Positions 37,098 to 47,604 are shown, numbered from the stretch's first letter. The stretch: 64,000 bases of DNA from Aquimarina sp. MAR_2010_214 (GCF_002846555.1 NZ_PJMS01000001.1:1488001-1552000), one strand, 5' to 3'. Made by a program: numbers and translations. Notes: generated by a model not told the origin, from the letters alone.

Positions 37098-39299
37098 ATG
37101 AAATTGCCTCTACATATTATTTGTTTTCTTTTGTATTTAGCAAAGGCTTCTTTGCTTGCACAAGTCTCTCAAAGCAAAATAAATCCTGATAGTATTAAGC
37201 AAGTTCTGGAGAAATCTGCAGAATCATTTTCAAAGTTAACAAAAGAAGAAACAGAAAAAGGAATTCATCTATTAGAACAGGCAGAAAAATTGGCAGATAG
37301 ACTCAATGATCCTTATTCTAAAATTTTGGTGAATAGAGATAAGTTAAGTTTTTTCTTTAATAATAATGATACAATAAGTATTGAAAAATATTTAACTAAA
37401 AACCTTGATATTATCAAACAATTAGGGGATAAAAGACAATTAGGGTTGTATTATGAAGATGTAGGGGTTTATAATGCTTCACAAGGAAAAGAAAAGGAAG
37501 CACATTATGCGATGTTGATAGCAGAAAAGTTATTAAGTGAATATGGAGAAATAGAAGATGCTATAGATGTAAACTATAATCTTTGTTTACAATACCTTAG
37601 AAAAGAAAACTGGGATTCTTCGATAGAACATTGCTTAAAATCTATAGATGCGATAATAGCAACAGGGATTAAGCAGAATAGACAGAAAAACTTATATCTG
37701 TTTTTGGCGCGGAATTATATTAATCTGGGAAAATTTGAAAAAGCAGAAAAATGTTTTGAGAATATAGAAAAAGATGAGGCTGCATTTGATGATCCCCATT
37801 TTAAAGGAAAGTATTTTTCTGTAAAAGGTTTTTTTTATGATGGAATAAAAGATTATAAAAAGGCTGCTTTTTATTATAATAAATCTTCTAAAAGTTTCTA
37901 TGAATATCACAGTAAAAGAACAAAAGAAGTAAGTGCTTCTCTTATTTTATCGAGCCAATTGGATCTTCAGAAAGAAGAAAATAAAAGAATAAAAATAGAG
38001 AATGAATTAAAGATGCAGGGACTAAAGAATAGAGGTTATATTATTTCTTTAGGTGTGCTAATCATTTTTGGATTAATAATCTTAAGTGTAATTCAGTATA
38101 GAGTTTCTAGATATAAAACGAATATAAATAAGCTACTTAAAAGAAATAATGAACAGTTAGTAGGAGCCAATCAAAAAGTTGATAAAGCTTTAGAAATTAA
38201 ATCAGAATTTTTAGACTCAGTTACACATGAGCTTCTTACTCCTTTAAATACAATTAAGGGAACTACTTTTTTATTACAAAAAGAAAAATTAACGACACAT
38301 CAGGTAAATCAAATTAAATTAATTAATGTATCCAGTGATTATCTGTTAAATTTAATTAATGATGTTATTCAATTAAATGATCTCGAAAAAGAAAATTTAG
38401 AACTAAGAAATGAAGAATTCGACTTAAAATCATTATTAAATAATCTTATCGACTCTTCCTTAATGATGAAGAATAATGGTAATGAAATTCATAGAAAAAT
38501 TGATAGTGATATTCCAAGTATTCTAAAAGGGGATATGCTTAAAATCTCTCGGATTATTCTAAACATATTAGATAATGCTTTAAAATTTACTAGAAATGGA
38601 AATATTTATATAAAAGTATCGCTTATTTCTACTTCAAATAATAATGCAAAAGTAAAATTTTCAATACAGGATACAGGAATTGGTATGACAGAAGAACAGA
38701 TTCACAACGCTTTTGAAGCATTTCATCAAGGATCTGTTAGAATTAATAGGGAATATGGTGGTACTGGATTAGGGCTGTCTATTGTAAAAAGAATGCTGAA
38801 ATTATTAAATAGTAATATTGTTTTGAAGTCTAAACCAAAAGAAGGAACATTGGTGACATTTATAATAGATTTTGATATTCCTGAACCGATAAAGGAAGAA
38901 AATATTCTTTTTGAAAATGATTCAAATCAATTGCAAGAAAACATCAATGTTTTATTAGTAGAAGATAATAAAGTGAATCAGTTAATCACAAAAAAAATAA
39001 TTTCTAACTATGGATTTTGTTGTGACTCTGCATACGATGGTATTGAAGCAGTAGACATGGTTAAGGAAAATGAATATTCAATGGTGTTAATGGATATTAT
39101 GATGCCAAAAATGGATGGTTTTGAGGCTACAACAAATATAAGAGAGTTTAATAACCAAATACCTATAGTTGCATTAACTGCACTATCAGAAAAATTAAAC
39201 AAAGAACGTTTTGACGAAGTTGGGATTTTTAAAATTCTTCAAAAACCTGTGAATCCCAAACAACTATATGAAGTGCTTGTAGATTGTAGCAAAAGATAA
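37098..39299 (+). CDS. Hybrid sensor histidine kinase/response regulator, first of a tandem pair
   Basis: The frame opens at 37080, but the ATG at 37098 (733 residues, MKLPLHIICFLLYLA...) aligns with the start of the paralogue at 39556 and with a signal peptide. The periplasmic part is helical and TPR-like (about 30-310; KNLYLFLARNYINLGKFEKAEK, in part). One membrane span lies at about 314-333. The HisKA domain has phospho-His H377 (SVTHELLTPLN). The HATPase_c domain has ILNILDNALKFT, DTGIGM and YGGTGLGLSIV. A C-terminal receiver has acceptor D666 (MVLMDIMMPKMDGFE). There is no DNA-binding domain, so an output protein or phosphotransfer partner must lie elsewhere. Confidence 0.92.
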   Translation: MKLPLHIICFLLYLAKASLLAQVSQSKINPDSIKQVLEKSAESFSKLTKEETEKGIHLLEQAEKLADRLNDPYSKILVNRDKLSFFFNNNDTISIEKYLTKNLDIIKQLGDKRQLGLYYEDVGVYNASQGKEKEAHYAMLIAEKLLSEYGEIEDAIDVNYNLCLQYLRKENWDSSIEHCLKSIDAIIATGIKQNRQKNLYLFLARNYINLGKFEKAEKCFENIEKDEAAFDDPHFKGKYFSVKGFFYDGIKDYKKAAFYYNKSSKSFYEYHSKRTKEVSASLILSSQLDLQKEENKRIKIENELKMQGLKNRGYIISLGVLIIFGLIILSVIQYRVSRYKTNINKLLKRNNEQLVGANQKVDKALEIKSEFLDSVTHELLTPLNTIKGTTFLLQKEKLTTHQVNQIKLINVSSDYLLNLINDVIQLNDLEKENLELRNEEFDLKSLLNNLIDSSLMMKNNGNEIHRKIDSDIPSILKGDMLKISRIILNILDNALKFTRNGNIYIKVSLISTSNNNAKVKFSIQDTGIGMTEEQIHNAFEAFHQGSVRINREYGGTGLGLSIVKRMLKLLNSNIVLKSKPKEGTLVTFIIDFDIPEPIKEENILFENDSNQLQENINVLLVEDNKVNQLITKKIISNYGFCCDSAYDGIEAVDMVKENEYSMVLMDIMMPKMDGFEATTNIREFNNQIPIVALTALSEKLNKERFDEVGIFKILQKPVNPKQLYEVLVDCSKR

Positions 39300-39555
39300 A
39301 GTTATAGCGCCCTTGTTTTTAGGAAGAATTCCTGCTAAAATATTGAAAAAATACAATGATATTCTTTCAATCAGATAATAATCTATAACAATATAGGTTT
39401 TCATTAAGATTTTTCAGAAAATCAAATATTTTGTTCTACTGTAAACTATCATAGATCACAGAATTACGGTTTTTCATCGAATATTCTAAGGTTATGGAGT
39501 AAAAGACAATATATTTTAATATCTTATTAGTTAAATACTTATTAATATTCTTCAG

Positions 39556-41766
39556 ATGAAATTGAAGGTGCTTCTATATAGTATATGTTTTTTGATACAC
39601 TCTAATATCGTCTCTTTGGTAGCCCAAGTTTCTGATAAAGGCGTAAGTTCTGATAGTATAATAAAAATTTTAGAAAGATCTTCAAAGTCATTTTCAACAC
39701 AAACAAATGAAGGGAAAGAAAAAGGTGTCTATTTTCTGGAGCTTGCAGAAAAATTGATCAAAAAAGTTAATGATCCCTTGCTTGAAATAGAGATTAATAG
39801 GAAGAAAATGGAATTTTTTCTTGGAACTCGAGATACCATTAGAGTTGAAGAATACTTAGCTAAAAATCTAAAAATCATTAAACAAATAGATAATAAAAGG
39901 CAACTAGGATTGTATTATGAAGATCTTGGGGTGCACAAATCCATGCAAGGGAAAAATGAGGAAGGGTATCAAGCTTATCTTATCGCAGAACAATTATTGA
40001 GGAAATATGGTAAAACTAAGGATGTAATTGATATCAATTACAACCTTAGTCTAAGATATATAAGAAGGAAAAGGTGGAATGAAGCTATTGAGCATGCTTT
40101 AAAATCAGTAAATGCAATAAGGAAAACCGGAGTTAAACCGGATAGAAGAAAGAATTTAAATCTGTTTTTGGCAGAAAGCCATATTAACTTGAAAGAATTT
40201 GAGAAAGCAGCACTCTATTTTGACACTATAGAAAGAGAAAAATCTGCGTACTCTGGGAATTTATATTTTGAAGGAAGGTTGTTTTCTAAAAAAGGATTGT
40301 ATTATAAAGAAATGGAAGACTATAAAAATGCAGCACTTTTTTATAGTCAATCTTTCGACAATCTATTAGAATATCATAGTCAAAGAACAAGAGAAGTAAG
40401 CACAGCTCTTGCATTATCAAATCAATTAGATTTGAAAGAAGAGGAAAATAAAAGGATAAAACTAGAAAATGACTTAAAAGCAGAACAATTAGAGAATAGG
40501 GGATATATCATTTTGTTAAGCGTGATAATTATTCTGGGATTGGTGTTAATAAGTATAATTCAATATAGAATTTCTTTATATAAGACAAGGGTAAATAAAT
40601 TACTTCAAAAAAATTACAAAGAATTAGTAGAAGCAAATAAAAAAGTAGATGAAGCATTAGAAGCCAAATCAGAATTTTTGGATTCGGTAACTCATGAACT
40701 TCTTACTCCTTTAAATACAATTAAGGGAACTACATTCCTATTGCAAAAAGAAAAATTAACATCATACCAGGTGGATCAAATGAAGTTAATTAATTTGTCT
40801 AGTGACTATTTGTTGAATTTGATTGCTGATGTAATCCATTTAAATGAACTTGAAAAAGGGAAACTAGAACTAAAAAATGAGAAATTTGATCTAAAGGCGT
40901 TATTAAATAATTTGATAGATTCTTCTGTGTTGATGAAGAATAATAATAATAAGATTCATAGAAAAATAGATCATAATATTCCTGACTATCTAAAAGGAGA
41001 TGTGCTAAGAGTTTCTCAAATCTTCTTGAATATATTGGATAATGCTTTAAAATTTACTATAAACGGAGATATTTATATTGAAACCTCACTGGTTTCAAAA
41101 ACAGATAATAATGTAGAGATAGAATTTTCTATCCGAGATACTGGTATAGGCATGTCAGAAATGCAAATTAGTAAAGCTTTTGAAGCTTTTCATCAAGGGT
41201 CAGTTAAAATCAATAGAAAATATGGAGGTACAGGATTGGGGTTGTCTATTGTAAAAGAAATACTAAAATTACAAGGGAGCGATATTGTTTTAAAATCGAA
41301 ACCCGAAGAAGGGACTTTAGTTTTATTTTCGATGAAATTTGATATTCCTGAACAGCGAATAGAAAAAAATATTTTTTCAGGAAATGGTTATGACGAATCA
41401 CGAGAAGGAATTAATGTCTTATTGGTTGAAGATAATAAAGTAAATCAATTAATTACAGAAAAAATAATTTCAAATTATGGCTTTCACTGCGATTCGGCTA
41501 ATGATGGTAAAGAAGCGGTAGATATGGTTAAGAAAAATAAATATTCTATGATTTTAATGGATATTATGATGCCAAAAATGGACGGTTTTGAAGCGACAAA
41601 GTATATAAAGAAATTTAATAGAGGAATACCTATAGTTGCATTAACTGCAATATCAGAAAAATTAAATAGAAAAAAATTTAATGAAGTTGGGATATACACT
41701 GTTCTTCATAAACCTGTAGATCCCGAATTACTTTATGAAACCATTATGGGACACTGTGATAAATAG
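39556..41766 (+). CDS. Hybrid sensor histidine kinase/response regulator, second of a tandem pair
   Basis: 736 residues with the same architecture as the preceding gene: signal peptide (MKLKVLLYSICFLIHSN), TPR-like periplasmic domain, one membrane span (IILLSVIIILGLVLIS), HisKA (SVTHELLTPLN), HATPase_c (IFLNILDNALKFT, YGGTGLGLSIV) and receiver (MILMDIMMPKMDGFE). The kinase and receiver parts are nearly the same as in the first copy, even at DNA level around the His box. The periplasmic domains have diverged more. This is a tandem duplication with a possible change of signal. A 256-bp spacer without an evident terminator separates the two. It ends 4 bp before the convergent lpxB. Confidence 0.92.
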   Translation: MKLKVLLYSICFLIHSNIVSLVAQVSDKGVSSDSIIKILERSSKSFSTQTNEGKEKGVYFLELAEKLIKKVNDPLLEIEINRKKMEFFLGTRDTIRVEEYLAKNLKIIKQIDNKRQLGLYYEDLGVHKSMQGKNEEGYQAYLIAEQLLRKYGKTKDVIDINYNLSLRYIRRKRWNEAIEHALKSVNAIRKTGVKPDRRKNLNLFLAESHINLKEFEKAALYFDTIEREKSAYSGNLYFEGRLFSKKGLYYKEMEDYKNAALFYSQSFDNLLEYHSQRTREVSTALALSNQLDLKEEENKRIKLENDLKAEQLENRGYIILLSVIIILGLVLISIIQYRISLYKTRVNKLLQKNYKELVEANKKVDEALEAKSEFLDSVTHELLTPLNTIKGTTFLLQKEKLTSYQVDQMKLINLSSDYLLNLIADVIHLNELEKGKLELKNEKFDLKALLNNLIDSSVLMKNNNNKIHRKIDHNIPDYLKGDVLRVSQIFLNILDNALKFTINGDIYIETSLVSKTDNNVEIEFSIRDTGIGMSEMQISKAFEAFHQGSVKINRKYGGTGLGLSIVKEILKLQGSDIVLKSKPEEGTLVLFSMKFDIPEQRIEKNIFSGNGYDESREGINVLLVEDNKVNQLITEKIISNYGFHCDSANDGKEAVDMVKKNKYSMILMDIMMPKMDGFEATKYIKKFNRGIPIVALTAISEKLNRKKFNEVGIYTVLHKPVDPELLYETIMGHCDK

Positions 41767-41770
41767 AAAA

Positions 41771-42886
41771 TTATTTTTTTATAGACTCGACAATTAATTT
41801 TGCAGTCTTATCATTTGCTCCCCTGCCACCAAGTTTTTTTTCGAGATCATAGTAATCTAAAAACATAACGGCTCTTTTGTAATCATCAATTATTATTGTA
41901 AGCTCTTCTTTAAGTCTTTTAGGATTAAATTCATTTTGTATTAATTCGGTTACAACTGGTTTATCCATAATTAAGTTTACCAAAGAAATATAATCAAGAC
42001 TAATAACTCGTTTTGCAATTTGATAAGAAATATAACTTCCTTTATAACAAACAACTTCTGGTACTTTAAATAAGGCAGTCTCCAAAGTAGCAGTGCCCGA
42101 AGTTACTAAGGCAGCATTACTCAGGCTTAACAGGTCATATGTTCGATTCATAATTAAGTGAACTCCCTGTTTTTTAATAAAAGGAGCATAAAAAGAGGTT
42201 TCCTGGCTTGGTGCTCCAGCTATCACAAATTGATAATCTGGAAAATCATCTACAACGGTAAGCATAACCTCAAGCATTTTACGAATTTCTTGTTTTCTGC
42301 TTCCAGGAAGTATAGCTATAATGGGGCGGTCATCCAAATTATGCTCAGTCTTAAAGGTTTCGGGCATTATCTGCTTATGATCTGCAATTGCATCAATTAA
42401 GGGGTGACCTACAAATTGAACCGGAAATTCATGTTTGTCCTCATAAAAAGATTTTTCAAACGGCAGAATTACATACATCGTATCTACACATCGTTTGATA
42501 GATTTTATTCTTCCTTCTTTCCATGCCCATATTTGGGGAGAAATATAATAATGTGTTCTGAATCCTTTTTCTTTTGCCCATTCTGCAATACGCAAATTAA
42601 ACCCAGGGTAATCTATAAATACAATCGCATCTGGTTGAAAACTTGTTATATCTTGTTTGCAAAGTTTTAGATTTTTAAGAATGGTAAACAAATTTAATAA
42701 AACCTCTATAAACCCCATAAATGCCAAATCCTTATAGTGTTTCACCATCGAACCACCAACAGCTTGCATAAGATCTCCACCCCAGAATCTGAATTCTGCT
42801 TGAGGATCTTCTTTAAGAATGGATTTCATAAGGTTTGCACCGTGTAAATCACCAGATGCTTCTCCTGCGATGAGGTAGTATTTCAT
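41771..42886 (-). CDS. lpxB: Lipid-A-disaccharide synthase
   Basis: 371 residues of glycosyltransferase family 19. It joins UDP-2,3-diacylglucosamine and lipid X to form the lipid A disaccharide at the inner membrane. Visible signatures are YLIAGEASGDLHGANL at the N-terminus, VFIDYPGFNLRIAEW, YYISPQIWAWKEGRIK, AILPGSRKQEI and the nucleotide-site TSGTATLETAL. Length is normal. It follows surE and a small membrane protein on the same strand, with a 94-bp gap. Confidence 0.96.
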   Translation of the reverse strand: MKYYLIAGEASGDLHGANLMKSILKEDPQAEFRFWGGDLMQAVGGSMVKHYKDLAFMGFIEVLLNLFTILKNLKLCKQDITSFQPDAIVFIDYPGFNLRIAEWAKEKGFRTHYYISPQIWAWKEGRIKSIKRCVDTMYVILPFEKSFYEDKHEFPVQFVGHPLIDAIADHKQIMPETFKTEHNLDDRPIIAILPGSRKQEIRKMLEVMLTVVDDFPDYQFVIAGAPSQETSFYAPFIKKQGVHLIMNRTYDLLSLSNAALVTSGTATLETALFKVPEVVCYKGSYISYQIAKRVISLDYISLVNLIMDKPVVTELIQNEFNPKRLKEELTIIIDDYKRAVMFLDYYDLEKKLGGRGANDKTAKLIVESIKK

Positions 42887-42980
42887 GTTTTTTAATTTTC
42901 TAAAAGGCAGACAAAATATCGAATACTAACATTTGTTTTATCGATTTTATCTAAAAAATATGATATTAATGTTTTTAAGG

Positions 42981-43277
42981 TCATCCAAATTTACTAATTG
43001 CAATACAAATAGCCGCAATAAGCGTAGCAAGAAGCACGCCACGAGCTCGATATATATTATTTTTTCTTAAAAAAAGAAAGAAAACAATTAAATTAGGCAT
43101 CGCTCCTAAAGCAATTAAGCTTCCTAAAGAATCATTTTCTGCAGAAGCTTTTATCATTTCAGCAAATGATAATTCCTGAGAACTTAGTGCAGAAAAAATA
43201 AATACACATAAGATAAATCCTATAGCATTCACAAATAAGCCGATTGTAAAACCAATAAAAATCTCTTTTTTAATCAT
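42981..43277 (-). CDS. Small integral membrane protein
   Basis: 98 residues with three predicted membrane segments (about 7-31, 51-70 and 79-96). A polar stretch with Glu, Asp and Ser lies between the first two. It overlaps the 3' end of surE by 8 bp, so it is translationally coupled. It lies between surE and lpxB, an arrangement I believe is common in Flavobacteria. Function unknown. Confidence 0.75.
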   Translation of the reverse strand: MIKKEIFIGFTIGLFVNAIGFILCVFIFSALSSQELSFAEMIKASAENDSLGSLIALGAMPNLIVFFLFLRKNNIYRARGVLLATLIAAICIAISKFG

Positions 43278-44052
43278 GTAATGACCAATTGTTTAGTTCT
43301 TGTATAAAGTGATGAGCAGTAAGATCAAATTGAGTAGGTACTATTGAGATGTAGCCATGATGTAATGCCCATTCATCAGTATCCTCACCTTTATCCTCGT
43401 TAATAAATTCACCAGAAAGCCAATAATATTCTCTCCCCATGGGATTTATTCTCTTATCAAATTCTTCTACCCAATGGGCATTGGCTTGACGACAAATTTT
43501 CACACCTTTTATATCTTGTTCGTTTAATTTTGGAATATTTACATTAAGAACAACTCCTTTTGGTAATCCGTTTTTGAGGACATTTTCTACAATAACTTTC
43601 ACATATTTCTTCGAAGGCTCAAAATTGGCATCCATACTGTAATCCAGTAATGAAAAACCAATGGCAGGAATTCCTTCAATACCAGCTTCAACAGCAGCAC
43701 TCATTGTACCCGAGTAGATCACATTAATTGCAGAGTTTGAACCGTGATTAATCCCGCTTACACATAAATCAGGCTTCCTGTCAAGAATTTCCCGAGAAGC
43801 CATTTTCACGCAATCTACAGGTGTTCCAGAACAACTATATTCTTTTTGTGGAGCTTTTTCATTAATAACAACAGGGTCACAATAGAGCGTGCTATTAATT
43901 GTTATGGCGTGACCCATTCCACTTTGTGGACTATCTGGGGCAACTACCACAACATCACCAATTTCATTCATAACATCTATAAGCGCACGTATTCCTGGGG
44001 CAGTAACTCCATCGTCATTAGTGACTAAAATCAGTGGTCTTTTTTGCGGCAT
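43270..44052 (-). CDS. surE: 5'/3'-nucleotidase SurE
   Basis: 260 residues, a metal-dependent nucleoside monophosphate phosphatase linked to stationary-phase survival. The signature LVTNDDGVTAPGIRAL at the start supplies the metal-binding Asp pair. VVVAPDSPQSGMGHAIT, SGTPVDCV, DLCVSGINHGSN and YSGTMSAAVEA follow as in the family. Length is typical. First gene of surE-small membrane protein-lpxB. Confidence 0.96.
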   Translation of the reverse strand: MPQKRPLILVTNDDGVTAPGIRALIDVMNEIGDVVVVAPDSPQSGMGHAITINSTLYCDPVVINEKAPQKEYSCSGTPVDCVKMASREILDRKPDLCVSGINHGSNSAINVIYSGTMSAAVEAGIEGIPAIGFSLLDYSMDANFEPSKKYVKVIVENVLKNGLPKGVVLNVNIPKLNEQDIKGVKICRQANAHWVEEFDKRINPMGREYYWLSGEFINEDKGEDTDEWALHHGYISIVPTQFDLTAHHFIQELNNWSLHD

Positions 44053-44310
44053 AGCTTAAAATTTTACGATTGTAAAAATACACTTTTTTTATACGAAATA
44101 AGAATTCCTAAAAAGTCAATATCTACTAAAATGGTAATGATAAATATTTCATTAAAAAATTATAAAACTATAAATACGAACAGATGAGATTTTATGAGAA
44201 TAAAGAGTAAGAAATAATATTAGCTCATTTAAGAAAAATTTAGTATTATTACGTGTTATTGGCACGATTTTTAATGTATTTTGCCTTGAATCCCTAAATT
44301 AAATGAGCGT

Positions 44311-46449
44311 ATGAAAAAGAGTTTTTTGATTTTGATGCTTACCGTTATCGTTTCGGCGGCTTCTTGTAGTTTTACCACAAAGGTTGAAAATGATCCGGAT
44401 AAAGATAAATTACTAATTGATTTAATAAGTTATGTCTTAGGTAAAGGGCATTATGATGCAAAGGATATAAATGATGATTTTTCTAAAGAAGTTTTCTCAG
44501 ATTATGTTGATGCTTTAGATCCCCTGAAACGATATTTTTATAAAAGAGATATTGAAGAGTTTAGAAAGTTTGAAAAACTAATTGATGATGAGATTAGAAA
44601 TAAAGAAATTACTTTCTTTAATCTAACTTATGATCGTTTGCAACAACGAATGGCAGAGGCAAGAACGTTGCATAAAGAAATTTTAGAACAACCCTTTAAC
44701 TTTGAAAAAGACGAAAGTATTGATACAAATTACGAAGATTTATCTTATGTAGAGAGTAAAAGTGAGATGAAAGATCGTTGGAGAATGCAACTTAAATTTA
44801 ATGCATTATCCAGTTATTATGATAAAGTTGAAGAACAAATAGATTCTGTTACTAAAAACAGTAATTATAACCGTAAAACTTCGATTGTTTTAGAAAAAGA
44901 ATCTCGTGAAATCACAAAAACTTCATTAAAAGAATATTTTGAATTTGCCGATGATTTAGAACGAAAAGATTGGTTCTCTATATATATAAATTCTATCGTA
45001 GAAGAATTTGATCCTCATACTTATTATTTTGCTCCTCAAGATAAAGATAGATTTGACATTCAAATGTCAGGAAAGTTAGAAGGAATCGGAGCCAGATTAC
45101 AAAAGAAAAATGATAATGTAAAAATAATAGAAGTTATTTCTGGAGGTCCTGCATGGAGAGGTAATGAAGTAGAAGTGGGAGATCTTATCATGAAGGTGAA
45201 ACAAGAAGATGAAGAAGAACCTGTAAGTATTGTTGGAATGCGTCTTGATGATGCTGTAAGTTTAATTAAGGGACCTAAAGGTACCAAAGTAATGCTAACA
45301 GTAAAAAAAGTTGATGGGACTATCGAGATTATAGAAATTATCAGAGATGTAGTAGAGCTTGAGGAAACATACGCAAAATCATCTGTGGTTAAAAAGAATG
45401 ACAAAACTTTTGGTATTGTTAATCTACCTAAGTTCTATTTCAATATGCAAGATTACAATCAACGTAATGCTGCTAAAGATGTAAAACAAGAAATTATTCG
45501 TCTTAAAGAACAAGATATGGATGGCTTGGTTATTGATTTACGAGATAATGGAGGTGGTTCTTTGCAAACTGTAGTAGATATTGCAGGACTATTTATTGAA
45601 AAGGGACCAATAGTTCAAGTTAGAACAAAAGGAGAATCTCCAGAAGTTTTAAGCGATAAAGACAGAAATATACTTTGGGATGGCCCATTAGTTATATTAG
45701 TAAATGAATTGTCTGCTTCTGCTTCAGAAATTTTGGCTGCGGCAATGCAAGACTATAAAAGAGCAATCATTATAGGAAGTAAACAAACCTATGGTAAAGG
45801 AACGGTTCAAAATGTTATGGATCTTAATAGGTGGATGCGTAGTAATGATTTTGGAGACCTGGGGGCCTTAAAGCTTACTACTCAAAAATTTTATAGAGTT
45901 AATGGAGGTTCTACGCAGTTAGAAGGAGTAAAAAGTGATGTTGTAGTTCCAGATCGTTATAGTTATATTGATATTGGTGAAAAAGATCAGGAAAATCCAT
46001 TACCATGGGATAAAATAGCAGCCGCTGATTATGATCTTTGGGATGGTTATATCGATTTTGATCAAACAATCAATAATAGTAAAGAAAGAATGTCTAAAAA
46101 TGATCAATTAAAACTAATTGAAGAAAATGCAAAATGGGTTAGACAAAAAAGAGATATAAACAGGTACTCTTTACAGTTTAGTAAGTATAAGTTAAATATA
46201 TCACTTAACAAGAAACAAGCAGAACGTTTTGATGCAATAAATGATTATCAGACCAATTTGACTTTTCAGTCTTTACCTTACGAAAAGAAATTGATGAAAG
46301 AAGATTCTGTTTTAACAGAGAAAAGAAAAAGATGGCATGAAAGTCTTAGTAAAGATGTTTACGTAGAAGAGGCGATTAGTGTTCTGGAAGATTTGAAGAT
46401 CAATAATATTCGAAGATCTAAAAATCCACTTACTACGGTAAAGAATTAA
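44311..46449 (+). CDS. prc: Carboxy-terminal processing protease (S41, Tsp/Prc-like)
   Basis: 712 residues. The lipoprotein-type signal has C19 in SAASCSF. An N-terminal helical domain, a PDZ domain at about 235-330 (LEGIGARLQKKNDNVKI, GPAWRGNEVEVGDLI), the S41 catalytic domain (GLVIDLRDNGGGSLQT, ELSASASEIL with the nucleophile Ser, TYGKGTVQ with the Lys base) and a C-terminal DUF3340-like helical region follow. Length and order match E. coli Tsp. It degrades periplasmic proteins from their C-termini and tunes peptidoglycan hydrolases. The ABC permease gene follows 9 bp later. Confidence 0.95.
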   Translation: MKKSFLILMLTVIVSAASCSFTTKVENDPDKDKLLIDLISYVLGKGHYDAKDINDDFSKEVFSDYVDALDPLKRYFYKRDIEEFRKFEKLIDDEIRNKEITFFNLTYDRLQQRMAEARTLHKEILEQPFNFEKDESIDTNYEDLSYVESKSEMKDRWRMQLKFNALSSYYDKVEEQIDSVTKNSNYNRKTSIVLEKESREITKTSLKEYFEFADDLERKDWFSIYINSIVEEFDPHTYYFAPQDKDRFDIQMSGKLEGIGARLQKKNDNVKIIEVISGGPAWRGNEVEVGDLIMKVKQEDEEEPVSIVGMRLDDAVSLIKGPKGTKVMLTVKKVDGTIEIIEIIRDVVELEETYAKSSVVKKNDKTFGIVNLPKFYFNMQDYNQRNAAKDVKQEIIRLKEQDMDGLVIDLRDNGGGSLQTVVDIAGLFIEKGPIVQVRTKGESPEVLSDKDRNILWDGPLVILVNELSASASEILAAAMQDYKRAIIIGSKQTYGKGTVQNVMDLNRWMRSNDFGDLGALKLTTQKFYRVNGGSTQLEGVKSDVVVPDRYSYIDIGEKDQENPLPWDKIAAADYDLWDGYIDFDQTINNSKERMSKNDQLKLIEENAKWVRQKRDINRYSLQFSKYKLNISLNKKQAERFDAINDYQTNLTFQSLPYEKKLMKEDSVLTEKRKRWHESLSKDVYVEEAISVLEDLKINNIRRSKNPLTTVKN

Positions 46450-46458
46450 TAGATATTA

Positions 46459-47571
46459 ATGCTCAAAGCAAAATCAAACTCTTTAAGTATATTAGCGCTC
46501 CAAAAATTCAAAAAGAATTTTTGGGGCGTTTTGAGTTTTTATTTTATTGTTTTTTGTGCAATTATAGCAGTTTTTGCTTATGTATTGGCTCCAGATGACT
46601 CTCAGAATGCAAATCAGATGCACTTATCTATTCATTCAAAACCTCCTGGATTTGAAGTTCAAATGCTTACTATTCCTTCTCAGGATGAGTCTGATCAGTC
46701 TCTTTTAAACAAAATATTTTTTGGAGAAAAAAATACAAATACAGAGATTCCAATTGATCGATATACTGTACAAAATAATACATTAGAAATTTCCCCTTAC
46801 AGCGAAGGGGAGGTCATAGAGTTATCAAAAAAAATCAAATTTGAACGCTTTCCTAAGGGCTTAACATCTGAAGAAATAACGAATACCTATATAAAAACAC
46901 AAACTTTTATTCTAGGTACCGATAAATACGGAAGAGATCTGTTAAGTAGAATGCTGATTGGTATAAGGATTTCATTTTCTATAGGCTTTGTGGCGGTATT
47001 AATTTCCTTGATTTTAGGAATATCATTAGGGGCAATCGCAGGATATTTTGGAGGTAAGGTAGATGCTATGATTATGTGGTTAATAAATGTAACCTGGTCA
47101 ATACCTACTTTGTTGTTGGTTATTGCTATCACTTTGGCCTTAGGAAAAGGTTTTTGGCAGGTTTTTATCGCAGTTGGATTAACAATGTGGGTAGAAGTGG
47201 CTCGTGTGGTTAGAGGACAGGTATTAAGTGTAAAACAAATGCAATATGTGACTGCTGCAAAAGCATTAGGTTTTACCAATTTTAGAATTATTACAAAACA
47301 TATATTGCCCAATAGTTTAGCACCTGTAATTGTAATTTCTGCAGCCAACTTTGCAGGAGCCATTCTTATCGAAAGTGGCTTGAGTTTTCTGGGAATAGGA
47401 GCACAACCACCAATGCCAAGCTGGGGAGCGATGATTAAAGATCATTATTCTTATATTATCTTAGGTAAAGCATATCTTGCAATTATACCTGGCTTAGGGA
47501 TTATGAGTCTGGTAATGGCATTTATGTTAATAGGTAATGCATTGCGAGATGCTTTGGATGTGAAAGGGTAG
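46459..47571 (+). CDS. ABC transporter permease, DppC/OppC type
   Basis: 370 residues. The N-terminal FKKNFWGVLSFYFIVFCAIIAVFAY is the OppC-type first helix. A periplasmic insert of about 110 residues follows, longer than usual, then TFILGTDKYGRDLLSRMLIGIRISFSIGF (in part) and five more spans. The cytoplasmic EAA loop is VEVARVVRGQVLSVKQMQYVTAAKALG. It would form half the channel of a peptide or nickel-type importer, but no DppB, ATPase or binding protein is nearby. It is probably co-transcribed with prc. Confidence 0.9.
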   Translation: MLKAKSNSLSILALQKFKKNFWGVLSFYFIVFCAIIAVFAYVLAPDDSQNANQMHLSIHSKPPGFEVQMLTIPSQDESDQSLLNKIFFGEKNTNTEIPIDRYTVQNNTLEISPYSEGEVIELSKKIKFERFPKGLTSEEITNTYIKTQTFILGTDKYGRDLLSRMLIGIRISFSIGFVAVLISLILGISLGAIAGYFGGKVDAMIMWLINVTWSIPTLLLVIAITLALGKGFWQVFIAVGLTMWVEVARVVRGQVLSVKQMQYVTAAKALGFTNFRIITKHILPNSLAPVIVISAANFAGAILIESGLSFLGIGAQPPMPSWGAMIKDHYSYIILGKAYLAIIPGLGIMSLVMAFMLIGNALRDALDVKG

Positions 47572-47604
47572 AACGAAATTCCCTTTTAGATTTAATAAAT
47601 ACAA

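Noticed and set aside
42158..42670. Plus-strand frames 42158-42400 and 42404-42670
   Set aside because: They are antisense to the well-conserved lpxB and have no family features.
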